Positions 15,599 to 23,807 of a stretch of 32,949 bases of DNA are shown here, one piece after another (position 1 is the first letter of the stretch; every line of letters begins with the position of its first letter). The position numbers and the translations under genes are program-made. Location: assembly GCA_016190585.1 (NCBI GenBank), contig JACPQH010000083.1, positions 1 through 32,949 of the forward strand. Direction: 5' to 3'. The DNA comes from Chloroflexota bacterium. Its GTDB lineage: Bacteria; Chloroflexota; Dehalococcoidia; Dehalococcoidales; RBG-16-60-22. The notes beneath the pieces are model-generated. The model had not been told where the DNA came from and did not search any database. It saw only the letters and a list, made by a program, of their open reading frames with translations.

Positions 15599-16792
15599 CT
15601 ACTTTTTCGTCTCAGCGTGAAGTTGGAAGGCGCTCTTGTATGTGCTGCTGGGCGCTTTTGATTTATAGATGTCCTGGAGCCTCTGGTAGAACTCCACGGG
15701 ATTGACAAGGCCGGCCGCCTCGGCCTGCTTGGCCCAGGCTTCAGCTTGCGCCGGTTGCACCATCTCCCGGGCTTTTTGCTGCTCCGCCTCGGACCAGACG
15801 ATCATGGTCACATTCTTTTCCTGGAAGGTTTTAAGAACATCAGGGTAGCCTGCTTGTACGAATTCCGTGAGGTAACCGGTAACTTTATCGGACGCCTCTT
15901 CAAACAGCGCTTTAATGTCATCCGGGAACTCGTTCCAGAGCTCCAGATTGATCGCCCAGCCGTTCGAGGCGTTGATACCCATGCCTGTTTCGATCCAATA
16001 AGGCGCTACTTCATAAAATTTTGACTTGTATCCATCGGTGAAGGGGACGCCGGTAGCGCCTTCAATGACGCCACGCTCTAGCGAGGTGTATACTTCAGCC
16101 CAAGCGATGCTTACCGGCGTCGCTCCCATACGGCCGATGGCATCAAGTTTTTGCCCGTATCCCCGTATCTTCTTACCCTTAAGATCGCCGGGCCCGTTGA
16201 TCGGCGTCTTGGAAACGAGCACGGTGGGTTCCTGGGGCTGGATCGCCAGCAGTTTCATGTTCAGCTTGGCCCATTCCTGGCGCATCGGGAAGTAGGTGTC
16301 ATAAAGCTCCTTGCAGGTACGGGCCCAGGCATCCGGCTTGTTGCCGATGAACGTCAACTCCATGCCAAGGCTCATCGGAAACAGGGTAGGCGTATAGCCC
16401 ATCGCTACGAAGCCACCCGAGGCGATGCCGTCCCGAATGGAGTAGACCTGACGGCCGGTTTTAGAAAGGGCCTCGGAATAGAAGTACTCAACTTCTACCC
16501 GCCCCCCGCTACGCTTGGCAACATAATCGAAAATAAATGTGCCGCCCATCGCTTGCGGTCCGGTGGCGACGGCATAGTCATCATACTTTAACTTCCATAC
16601 CTTACTTGGTTTCGCTGCCGTCGTGGGGCTGGGGACAGCGGTCGGGGCCGATGTTACTGTAACAGTTGGCTGAGGCGCGGCCGTGGTGGGGGTGGGTTGC
16701 GCCGTTGGTGACGGGCTTGCGCAGCTTGTGACGATTACAGCGGATAGTGCGAGGAAAGTGATTGCCAGAACCAGGATCCTTGCTCTTTTCAT
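15599..16792 (-). CDS. dctP: TRAP transporter substrate-binding lipoprotein (DctP family), second system
   Basis: The 397-residue lipoprotein starts with MKRAR, a hydrophobic stretch and lipobox VTSC, with lipidated C24. A Pro/Thr/Ala linker (about 25-65) follows. The binding domain begins near KVWKLKYDDYA. LKGKKIRGYGQKLDAIGRMG holds the ligand-binding Arg, and VSIAWAEVYTSLERGVIEGA is the standard following segment. The start at 16792 is chosen because GGAGGTGTTT precedes it and it exposes the signal; an open frame extends to 16888 without coding character. It is the first gene of the TRAP/hydratase unit. The sequence differs strongly from the binding protein at 9411-10541, so the ligands probably differ. 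Confidence 0.94.
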   Translation of the reverse strand: MKRARILVLAITFLALSAVIVTSCASPSPTAQPTPTTAAPQPTVTVTSAPTAVPSPTTAAKPSKVWKLKYDDYAVATGPQAMGGTFIFDYVAKRSGGRVEVEYFYSEALSKTGRQVYSIRDGIASGGFVAMGYTPTLFPMSLGMELTFIGNKPDAWARTCKELYDTYFPMRQEWAKLNMKLLAIQPQEPTVLVSKTPINGPGDLKGKKIRGYGQKLDAIGRMGATPVSIAWAEVYTSLERGVIEGATGVPFTDGYKSKFYEVAPYWIETGMGINASNGWAINLELWNEFPDDIKALFEEASDKVTGYLTEFVQAGYPDVLKTFQEKNVTMIVWSEAEQQKAREMVQPAQAEAWAKQAEAAGLVNPVEFYQRLQDIYKSKAPSSTYKSAFQLHAETKK

Positions 16793-16858
16793 AAACACCT
16801 CCGTTTGCTGAAAACCTGAAGGCCCTGAACTGCGGCGAGAACTACTCGAGGGTCTGTG

Positions 16859-16888
16859 TAAGTACCAATATTCTAACACATCTGTCAA
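16859..16888 (-). promoter_or_regulatory. Possible promoter of the TRAP/hydratase unit
   Basis: A perfect TTGACA lies at 16888-16883 on the minus strand. The best -10 at normal distance is TACTTA (16864-16859), a poor match after an 18-base spacer. The position, 67 bases upstream of the binding-protein ATG and just after the AOR gene's stop, is plausible, but the weak -10 suggests an activator or a wrong call. Confidence 0.3.
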
Positions 16889-16906
16889 GCCCCGGTTCGA
16901 TAATTT

Positions 16907-18823
16907 TCAAACCACCCCCCTCGCCTCGAGGTCGGCGGCTACCTCGTCGAGACCGAGGCTGGCGAGCTTCTGCCGCGTGGGAATCCCCCGGGCTACGTCC
17001 CAGCCCCGCTCGTCGTAATAATCGTCGAGGAGCCGGTCCACGGCGGCGCGGTCCAGGGGGGCGCCATAGTAGTCCTTCAGGGTGAGTGTCTGGCCCTCGA
17101 CCACCAGGGGCTGGAAGAAAGCCTCCGGCGGCCGGTCGTCGGCGCGGGTGTAGCCCTCACGGGCGTTAATAGCCTTGACCAGGTTCCAGGCCCGCTCGCC
17201 GCCGAGCATCAGCGCCTCCGGCGCCATGTCGAGTCCGGTAGCGGCGTTGAACAGCCGGGCGGCCATCCCGGTACCGTAGGTCTGCACCAGGGGAATCCGG
17301 ATGCACACGCCCAGGCACGAGCACAGGGCATAGTAGTCCTCGGCGTACTTCGCCAGGCGCGCCATGTTAACGCTGCTTTCGCCGCAGGTGCGGCTGACGG
17401 CCTCCCCGGAAGCCCCGAGCCGCTTCAGGTACTTGACGAAGGCCCCGGACGGGTGGCCGGGGAAGAAGGCGGGCGTGTTGCCGGGCTGGCCGACCGGATG
17501 TCGGGGATTGACCATCTCGTCGACGCTCCAGGTGTGGAAATGCTTGTGCTTGCGCGGGTCCTGGAGAGGCTGGATGCCCTTGATGGTAGCGGCGTGCTCC
17601 CGCGCTTTCGGCCCGATGGCTGCGACCAGGGCCGGGGTGCCGTCGGCGAGCAGGGCGCCCAGTCCCTCTCGCCGGTGCATCTTGTCGAGCATGACGGACA
17701 CCGTGTCGTAATCATGTTTCGGTACCAGGCCGTCCGTATCCTCGCGGCCGATTACTCCGTGCTCGAACAAGGTGATGACGAGCTTGATCAGCCCGCCGGT
17801 CTCCACCTCGTCGATGCCGTCCCGGTTGCAGCGGTCGGTCAGCTCGATGGCGCGGTACAGGCTGCCCACGTTGAAGTCCTTCCAGACGTCTATCGTCGGC
17901 AGCAGCGAGTGAACCGAGGCCATCGAGCCGGCGAACTTCCCGGTCTGAATCCTGACCCAGGTCTTGCAGCCGACCGGGCAATTCGGGCAGGACAGGATAC
18001 CCACCCACGACTTCATAAGCTCGTTGTAGCCGAAGGGTTCGGCCGCCTTCTCCGGGGTTATCCCGGGCCACTCCGCGCGCCGGCCCCAGGCCGAGATTGA
18101 GACACCCAGCCCCAGCCAGTCGGCGCGGTAGGGGAGCTTGTTAATGGCCTCGCAAAGCTCGTTGACCGCCGGCATGAAGGCGCGGCCGTCCGCCACCTTT
18201 ACGCCCTTCGTGCCTTTTATCGCGACCGCTTTCAGGTTCTTCGAACCCATCACCGCCCCCAGGCCGCCCTTCCCCAGGCTGCCCGTCTTGTTGACGAAGG
18301 CCATCGCCATGCGCGACTGCTGTTCGCCGGGCGCCCCGATGGCGATGACGCTGTACGCCTTGCCGTATCGACGCCAGAGCGCGTCGGTCGTCTCGAAGAT
18401 ATCCTTGCCCGTTAGCCCGGCGGCGTCGCAAAGCTCGACTTCATCGTCGGCTATCCGCAGGCAGACCGGGCGCGGCGCCTTGCCGGTAACGATAATCTGG
18501 CTGTAGCCCGCCTGGCGCAGGGTATCGCCGCAGGCCCCGCCGAAGGCCACGCCGATGGTGCCGCTCAGGGGGAAGCGGGCGGCGGCCATGACCTTCGCCG
18601 TGCCGGGGGCGAGCGTGCCTGCCAGGGTCCCGGCGCCGAAGATGATGGGGTTCTCCGGGGAGAGCGGCCCGACGGAAGGCGGTATGTATTTGTAGGCAAG
18701 GGAAGCGTTGAGCCCGAAGCCGCCAAGCCAGCGTTCGGCCATTTCTCTGGTGACGGACTCGCGCTCGACGCCCCCGGTGGTGAGGTCCACGTGAAGAATA
18801 TCGCCGAGCAGGTTATCCGGCAT
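16907..18823 (-). CDS. Aldehyde:ferredoxin oxidoreductase family tungstoenzyme
   Basis: The 638-residue protein is full length for the AOR family, W-bis-pterin enzymes that interconvert aldehydes and carboxylic acids with ferredoxin. It starts with the usual NLLGDILHVDLTTGG, followed by RWLGGFGLNASLAYKY and the pterin-binding GAGTLAGTLAPGT region. The [4Fe-4S] ligands are C279-x2-C282-x3-C286 (SCPNCPVGC) and C507 in CLGVC. GKGGLGAVMGSKNLKAVA (about 195-212) is another family signature. The start ATG at 18823 overlaps the ferredoxin gene by 11 bases, indicating translational coupling. No signal peptide, so cytoplasmic. Which aldehyde or other substrate is used is not predictable; some family members (for example benzoyl-CoA-reductase-like BamB) act on CoA esters. 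Confidence 0.93.
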   Translation of the reverse strand: MPDNLLGDILHVDLTTGGVERESVTREMAERWLGGFGLNASLAYKYIPPSVGPLSPENPIIFGAGTLAGTLAPGTAKVMAAARFPLSGTIGVAFGGACGDTLRQAGYSQIIVTGKAPRPVCLRIADDEVELCDAAGLTGKDIFETTDALWRRYGKAYSVIAIGAPGEQQSRMAMAFVNKTGSLGKGGLGAVMGSKNLKAVAIKGTKGVKVADGRAFMPAVNELCEAINKLPYRADWLGLGVSISAWGRRAEWPGITPEKAAEPFGYNELMKSWVGILSCPNCPVGCKTWVRIQTGKFAGSMASVHSLLPTIDVWKDFNVGSLYRAIELTDRCNRDGIDEVETGGLIKLVITLFEHGVIGREDTDGLVPKHDYDTVSVMLDKMHRREGLGALLADGTPALVAAIGPKAREHAATIKGIQPLQDPRKHKHFHTWSVDEMVNPRHPVGQPGNTPAFFPGHPSGAFVKYLKRLGASGEAVSRTCGESSVNMARLAKYAEDYYALCSCLGVCIRIPLVQTYGTGMAARLFNAATGLDMAPEALMLGGERAWNLVKAINAREGYTRADDRPPEAFFQPLVVEGQTLTLKDYYGAPLDRAAVDRLLDDYYDERGWDVARGIPTRQKLASLGLDEVAADLEARGVV

Positions 18824-19070
18824 GGCCGCCTCCTTTTTTCCGGGCCTCGAGGGCGCCGTAAGGGCAGTTACGGGCGCAGATGCCGCAGGCGTCGCACTCG
18901 CTGGTGAAGGTGATGGCGGCCCCGGCCGTGTCCTCGTACGGGTCGATCAGGATGGCGGAGCGGGCCGGGTTGAAGGTCTTCGTGAAGCGGTAGGAGCACC
19001 TGAGCAGACAGGTCGAGCAGGCGACGCACTTCTCGGGATAGGTGATAATCTCGAAAACGCTCTCGGTCAT
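18813..19070 (-). CDS. Two-cluster ferredoxin partner of the AOR-type enzyme
   Basis: The 85-residue protein has two [4Fe-4S] motifs: CVACSTCLLRC (C15, C18, C21, C25) and CDACGICARNCPYGAL (Cys near 59-69). A roughly 30-residue insert between the motifs resembles the polyferredoxin-like small subunits that accompany AOR homologues. It is the first gene of a two-gene operon, overlapping the AOR start by 11 bases, and follows a strong promoter candidate. It would be the direct electron acceptor or donor of the tungstoenzyme. The start ATG at 19070 is the only reasonable one; the GGGGG stretch upstream is a weak ribosome site. Confidence 0.9.
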   Translation of the reverse strand: MTESVFEIITYPEKCVACSTCLLRCSYRFTKTFNPARSAILIDPYEDTAGAAITFTSECDACGICARNCPYGALEARKKGGGHAG

Positions 19071-19112
19071 GATACCCCCTGGGCCGGGCAGCTATCGCCG
19101 GACGCCGCAAGG

Positions 19113-19141
19113 AATATAGCACAAGGGGGTGAAATTGACAA
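19113..19141 (-). promoter_or_regulatory. Strong sigma-70-type promoter for ferredoxin-AOR operon
   Basis: On the minus strand TTGTCA (19141-19136, 5/6), a 17-base spacer and TATATT (19118-19113, 5/6) precede the ferredoxin ATG by 42 bases. This is the best-scoring promoter read by eye in the window. The intergenic segment to the MFS gene (19071-19355) shows no other element. Confidence 0.65.
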
Positions 19142-19355
19142 GACTTGCTTCGGATTGAAGTCCGGCCCGGCCGGGACAGGCGGGGATTCCTGCATCAACA
19201 CGTCCTTGCCGGTCGCGTGGCTGTAGTGATAGGATTAGAAAGGCATTTGCCTCAAACGGAGAACCAGGGTCACGAAAGTCTCAGAACCTTCAGGCAGGCA
19301 ACCGGGGCGTCCATTCTACGGCTGGTGGATAGTCGCCGCGTCTTTCGTCATCTCC

Positions 19356-20546
19356 ATGCTCACCGGCGGGGTGGTGATCTACGGTTTCACGGCGCTTTTT
19401 GAGCCTATCGCCCGCGACTTCGGTTGGAGCTATACCCAGATATCGTTCGCCGCGTCCATCAGGGGCATGGAGATGGGCCTGATGGCCCCGCTGACCGGCT
19501 GGCTGGCCGACCGGGTCGGCCCCCGCAAGCTGGTCTTTGCCGGGGGCGTCCTCATGAGCGCCGGGCTTTTTCTGCTCAGCCGGATGAACTCGCTGGGCGT
19601 CTTTTACCTCGCCTTCCTGCTCATCTCGCTGGGCATGAGCACCTGCACCTGGACCGTCCTGATGACGGCAGTGGCCAACTGGTTCCTTGAGAAAATCGGC
19701 CTGGCGACGGGCATCGCCATGTGCGGCTTCGGTTTCGCCGGGTTAATGGTGCCCCTGCTGGTCACGCTGATCGACCGTCTAAGCTGGCGGGTGGCCCTGC
19801 TCGGGGTGGCCGTCGCCGCATTCGTGGTCATAAGCGGGCTGGCTTTCGTGTTCCGGCACCGTCCGGAGCAGTACGGCTACCTGCCGGACGGAAAGCCGCC
19901 GAGCGCGGAGCCCGGCGCCCTCATGCTGGAGAGGCGCGGCTACACGACGGGGCAGGCGCTGCGCACCGTGGTTTTCTGGCAGGTCAGCCTGGCTTTCATT
20001 TACCACGCCCTGTCGCTTAACGCCATCGTCATCCACCTCATGCCCTATCTCACCAGCATCGGGATTACCCGGTCGGCCGCCGGCCTGGTGGCCCTCGCCG
20101 TGCCGTTGACCAGCGTCGCGGGACGGCTGGGTTTCGGCTGGCTCGGGGACCGGGTCGACCGGAGCCGGGTGGCCGCTTTGTCTTTCGTGCTGGTCGGCCT
20201 GGGGGTAGCGATGTTCGGTCTCGCCGCGACAGCCGGGGCCTGGCTGCTGGTCCCCTTCTTCGTCCTGTTCGGCATCGGCTACGGGGGCACCAACGCCATG
20301 CGGCCCGCCCTGGTGCGGGAGATCTTCGGCAGGCGGAACTTCGGCGCCATCTTCGGCGTCAGCGAAGGCCTCATCATGATCGGCAACTTCGCCGGGCCGC
20401 CCATCGTGGGCCGCTATTTTGACACGCTCCAGACCTACCAGGGCATCTGGTTTATCCTGGCCCTGGCGGCCCTGGTCCCGGTCATCGCCCTGATGACCGT
20501 CAAGCGCCCGGCGGAGACCGGTGAGCCGGGACTGGCGGCTAAATAG
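19356..20546 (+). CDS. MFS transporter, second monocarboxylate-type carrier (start uncertain)
   Basis: The product is a 12-span major facilitator protein of about 396 residues from the first ATG, with GWLADRVGPRKL (loop 2-3) and, in the second half, RLGFGWLGDRVDRSRV as signatures. It resembles oxalate/formate antiporter-type carriers and the MFS at 10747-12018. The start is a problem: the same frame upstream of 19356 encodes FYGWWIVAASFVIS, exactly what the first membrane span of this family looks like, back to a TAG at 19236. Yet no ATG, GTG or TTG occurs there. A rare start such as ATT at 19245, or a mutated start near GGAG (19258-19261), is possible. It ends overlapping the convergent FeS gene by 8 bases. 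The substrate is presumably an organic anion. Confidence 0.85.
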   Translation: MLTGGVVIYGFTALFEPIARDFGWSYTQISFAASIRGMEMGLMAPLTGWLADRVGPRKLVFAGGVLMSAGLFLLSRMNSLGVFYLAFLLISLGMSTCTWTVLMTAVANWFLEKIGLATGIAMCGFGFAGLMVPLLVTLIDRLSWRVALLGVAVAAFVVISGLAFVFRHRPEQYGYLPDGKPPSAEPGALMLERRGYTTGQALRTVVFWQVSLAFIYHALSLNAIVIHLMPYLTSIGITRSAAGLVALAVPLTSVAGRLGFGWLGDRVDRSRVAALSFVLVGLGVAMFGLAATAGAWLLVPFFVLFGIGYGGTNAMRPALVREIFGRRNFGAIFGVSEGLIMIGNFAGPPIVGRYFDTLQTYQGIWFILALAALVPVIALMTVKRPAETGEPGLAAK

Positions 20547-22629
20547 ACGACTTCCGCTCTGACTCCAGGGCCTCGACGACCAGCTCGCTCAGGTCCTTCG
20601 CCCTGACGGTCTCCTCGGCGCCTTTGGCCTTGAGCCCGTCCTCGAACATGACCAGGCAGTAGGGGCAGGCGGTCGCGACCAGGTCCACTTTGGTGTCTAT
20701 AATCTCCTCGACGCGCCGGGTGTTGACCCGCTTCTCCGGCTCTTCCTCCATCCACATGTGGCCGCCGCCGCCGCCGCAGCAGAAGCTGCGCGACCATGAG
20801 CGCTGCAGCTAGACGGAGCTGATGCCGCCGATGGATTTCAGAATCTCCCGGGGTTCCCAGTAGATGTCGTTGTAGCGGCCCAGGTAGCATGAGTCGTGGT
20901 AGGCCGCTTTTTTATTGATGGCGCCGTCCAGCTTCAGGCGGCCGTTCTTGATGAGCTCGCCGATAAGCTGGCTGTGGTGCATCACCTCGAAGCTGCCGCC
21001 GAACTGCGGGTACTCGTGCCTGAGGCTGTTGAAGCAGTGCGGGCAGGCGGTAACTATCTTCCTGACGTTGTAGTTCTTCAGAATCTCGATGTTCGCCTGG
21101 CACGAGGTCTGGAACAGGTACTCGTCACCCATGCGCCGCGCCGGGTCGCCGCAGCAGCTCTCCTCGGCGCCGAGCACGCCGAAGCTGACGCCGGCCGCTT
21201 GCAGGACCTTGGCCGTGGCCCGGGCGACCTTCATGTTGCGCTCGTCCAGGGCGCCGCTGCACCCCACCCAGTACAGGTATTCCACGTCGCTGGCGTCGGA
21301 CATCACCTTCAGGTCCAGGCCCTCCATCCAGTCCGTCCGGGTGGCGGTGGTGCCGCGGTAGGGATGGCCGCGCGTGCCGAGGCATTTGAGCGCGTCCTGG
21401 ACGGACTCCGGGAACTGGCTGCGCTCCATGGCCAGGTTGCGGCGCATGTCGATAATCTTGTCGATGTGCTCGATATAGTTGGGGCAGGCCTGCTGGCAGG
21501 CCCGGCAGGTGGTGCAGTCCCAGATGGCCTCTTCCGAGACCACGTCCGAGATCATGTCCTTTCGCTCCGCCGTTTCCGCTGGTTTCCTGACGATGAACCC
21601 GGGGTAAAGGTCATAGAGGTGAGCGCGCAGGTCCTGTATCACCTTTTTCGGGTTGAGGGCTTTGCCGGAGGCGTAAGCGGGGCAGTTGTCCTGGCAGCGG
21701 CCGCACCGGGTGCAGGCGTCCAGGTCGAGAAGCTGCTTCCAGGTGAAATTTTCGATCTTCGACGCGCCGAAGCTCTCCGCCTTCTCCAGGTCTATCGGGA
21801 CCAGGGCCCCGCGCGGCCCCAGCTTCCGGAGGAAGACGTTCACCGGGTCCCAGATAATGTGGTATAGCCGGGAGTTATAGATAGAGACGTAGGCGATGGA
21901 GCCGAAGACCAGGATGACGTGGAACCACCAGAAGGTCGCGTGCAGCGTCAGCAGGGTCGGTTCGGGCAGGCCGATAAAGGCCAGGGCAAGCACGTAGCCG
22001 CCCGGCGACCAGGCCGCCCAGGTCACCTGGCCGATCTCGGTGGCCGCCATGCGGAGCCCCTCGATGATGAAACCGGTAGCTACTACTATCAGGATGAGCA
22101 TGAGGGCCACCAGGTCGTCCCGCCTGTTATCAAGGCGGTCGGGCCGGATGATGTAGCGCCGGACGACGGCCATCGACAGGCCCACCAGCGCCAGGATACC
22201 CATCACATCCGTGACCACGGAGTAGCCCAGGTAAAAAACGCCCTCGTTAAAGTGAAAGAAGTAGTGGCTGATAAAGTCGAGGAACGAGGAGAGCAGAAAG
22301 ATCATGCTGCCGGCGAAGAGCAGGAAGTGCGCCAGGCCCGCGTAGAGCTCGCGGGGCAGGTAGTCGCGGGGCGGGGGAAGCCGCCGGCCAGCGCTGTCCG
22401 CTACCCGGAAGAACCGGCGGTGCAGTATGCCCTCGACGAGCGCGAGGTACAGGAAGCTCCAGATGCGCCGGAAAAGCTGGTCGGTCCGTTTTTCCGGAAT
22501 CCCGACGGCCCACCGCCGGCTGTGCTGGAAAATCGAGTAGATGAGCAGGCCGGTGGCGAGGATCCCCAGGATATAGATAATCTCGCCGAACGGTTTCATG
22601 TTCCAGAAAATCTCCCGACCAGGAACCAT
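20539..22629 (-). pseudogene. Membrane FeS/CCG-domain quinone oxidoreductase (EtfD/EMO-like), interrupted by in-frame TAG
   Basis: Read through, the protein would be about 695 residues. The N-terminal 265 residues hold about six membrane spans, similar to the heme-b-binding NarI-like domain. Next come two [4Fe-4S] motifs (CTRCGRCQDNCP and CTTCRACQQACP) and two CCG domains. The first has GCSGALDERN, EESCCGD and ACPHC. The second begins DSCYLGRYNDIYWEPREILK. A TAG at 20811-20809 then stops translation at residue 606, and the same frame continues with FCCGGGGGH and ACPYC to 20539. The stop removes half the ligands of the second CCG cluster. Related proteins carry electrons from ETF or acyl-CoA dehydrogenases to menaquinone. 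A nonsense mutation or sequencing error is the simplest explanation; the frame is otherwise intact. Its own promoter candidate is at 22764-22793. Confidence 0.85.
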
Positions 22630-22763
22630 TTTCAGTCTCCTTTAAACTATAATAAGCCAGGCGGGCGCGCCGGGGCGCGGGGGTGACAAATGAAACAGCC
22701 GGAAGGGGTACGGACAGAAGACAACCAGCGGATAAATAGCCAATCCGAACTCAACTCCAGTAA

Positions 22764-22793
22764 ATGATACGCAATTATGAGGCGGTTCGTCAA
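22764..22793 (-). promoter_or_regulatory. Promoter for the EtfD-like gene
   Basis: On the minus strand TTGACG (22793-22788, 5/6), an 18-base spacer and TATCAT (22769-22764, 5/6) sit about 135 bases upstream of the ATG at 22629. The leader contains a GC-rich self-complementary segment near 22660-22680. The leader is long for this window, leaving room for post-transcriptional control, which is not shown. Confidence 0.6.
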
Positions 22794-22807
22794 GAAAACA
22801 GGGCGTT

Positions 22808-23380
22808 TTACGCCGGGGGCCCGCTCCGCGCCAGCCGCGCGCCAAGCTCGAAGGCCGCCGCCAGGGCCTCCGGGCGCCGCTTGATCTCCCCGCGCTCGTC
22901 CACACCGCGCACCAGCAGCTCATCGGCGTAGGTAACGTTCATGGCCTTGAAAAAATACTTGATGGTGAGAATGGCGCCGTCGAAGAGTCGCGGCCCGCGG
23001 GTGGCGCCGACGGCGATGAAAGCCCCCTGCCTTTCGGGCATCGGCTGCTTCAGGACGTAGCGCCGCGCCCAGAGCGCCTGGCAGCGGTCGATAAGCGCCT
23101 TGAGCTGGGCCGGCAGGGCGTAGAAGAAGATAGGCGCGGCGATGATGATGGCATCAGCCGCCATGAGCTGCCCGTAGACCGGGTCCATGTCGTCGCGGAT
23201 GATGCAGTTGCCGTCATTCAGGCACGCGTAGTACTCCTTGCAGGGGGCGATGTTCAGTTTGTCCACCAGCATGGTTTTCGTGGCGGCGCCCCGGCCGGCC
23301 GCGCCCTTGAGCGCCTCCACGAGCAGGAGGTGGGTGTTGCTTTTAAGCCGCGGGCTGCCCATGACGCCGAGAACGTCCAT
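22808..23380 (-). CDS. Flavodoxin-like NAD(P)H-dependent FMN oxidoreductase
   Basis: The 190-residue protein has the flavodoxin fold of the NADPH-dependent FMN reductase/iron-sulfur flavoprotein group. The phosphate-binding loop is GSPRLKSNTHLLL (8-20). The segment APCKEYYACLNDGNCIIRDDM has the Cys pattern of the family in an incomplete form, with C47, C53 and C59 too sparse for a certain [4Fe-4S] site. AADAIIIAAPIFFYALPAQLKALIDR is the flavin isoalloxazine loop. It would reduce small electron acceptors or pass electrons between ferredoxin and other carriers. It lies upstream of the EtfD-like gene on the same strand, but that gene has its own promoter. A weak TAGATT -10 lies close to its ATG, so its leader may be very short. 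Confidence 0.88.
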   Translation of the reverse strand: MDVLGVMGSPRLKSNTHLLLVEALKGAAGRGAATKTMLVDKLNIAPCKEYYACLNDGNCIIRDDMDPVYGQLMAADAIIIAAPIFFYALPAQLKALIDRCQALWARRYVLKQPMPERQGAFIAVGATRGPRLFDGAILTIKYFFKAMNVTYADELLVRGVDERGEIKRRPEALAAAFELGARLARSGPPA

Positions 23381-23807
23381 CGTTTATAATCTACCCCGAG
23401 CGCCGGTTAAAAACAAACCGTTTCCGCGGGGGTGCACGAGCGGTGAGTAAAAGTGGAATCTCAAAATACTCTTCTCACCACGGGAGGATAAGGCGGGACG
23501 CTTCGCGCTGCTCAGAGCGGTGAACAATGGGCGACCTTGTTCAATCATGTCCCTTCTCCCTTGATGGGAGAAGGTTAGGATGAGGGTCAACTGCCTTTGC
23601 GAGGGCGGAGCCTTTGGCAATCTCCGGGATGGCTTCGCCTCCCGACTCGGCCGGAATGGTCTCGCAATGACGTTTTCGGACAGCCTCGGTAAGAGGGAGG
23701 GTTTGGAAGACAAGGTAAAACCGCCATTTTCGGAGCGATGTCGATTAGTCTAACTTTAACCCGTCTTTACCGGCCCCGCCCCACGGAGTAATATTAAAGG
23801 CTGAGAT
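23381..23807. repeat. Gene-free gap with dispersed hairpin repeats
   Basis: No convincing gene is present. CCTTCTCCC-ttgat-GGGAGAAGG (23552-23574) is a perfect 9-bp hairpin. It is followed by TTAGGATGAGGGTCA and a 27-base element (23597-23623) whose reverse complement recurs at 26310-26336 with 23 of 27 bases equal. GGTCTCGCAATGACG (about 23659-23673) resembles the ends of small non-autonomous repeats common in this kind of genome. The region also carries the upstream region of folC, without a clear promoter. Confidence 0.65.

Noticed and set aside
19145..19402. Short plus-strand open frame before the second MFS gene
   Set aside because: Out of frame with the MFS gene, basic low-complexity product without ribosome site; the overlapping frame encodes the family's first membrane span.
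20809..20811. TAG read as pyrrolysine
   Set aside because: Considered, but the codon falls in a position usually occupied by Glu in relatives as I recall them, no PYLIS-like or Pyl genes are in the window, and a point mutation or error is simpler.
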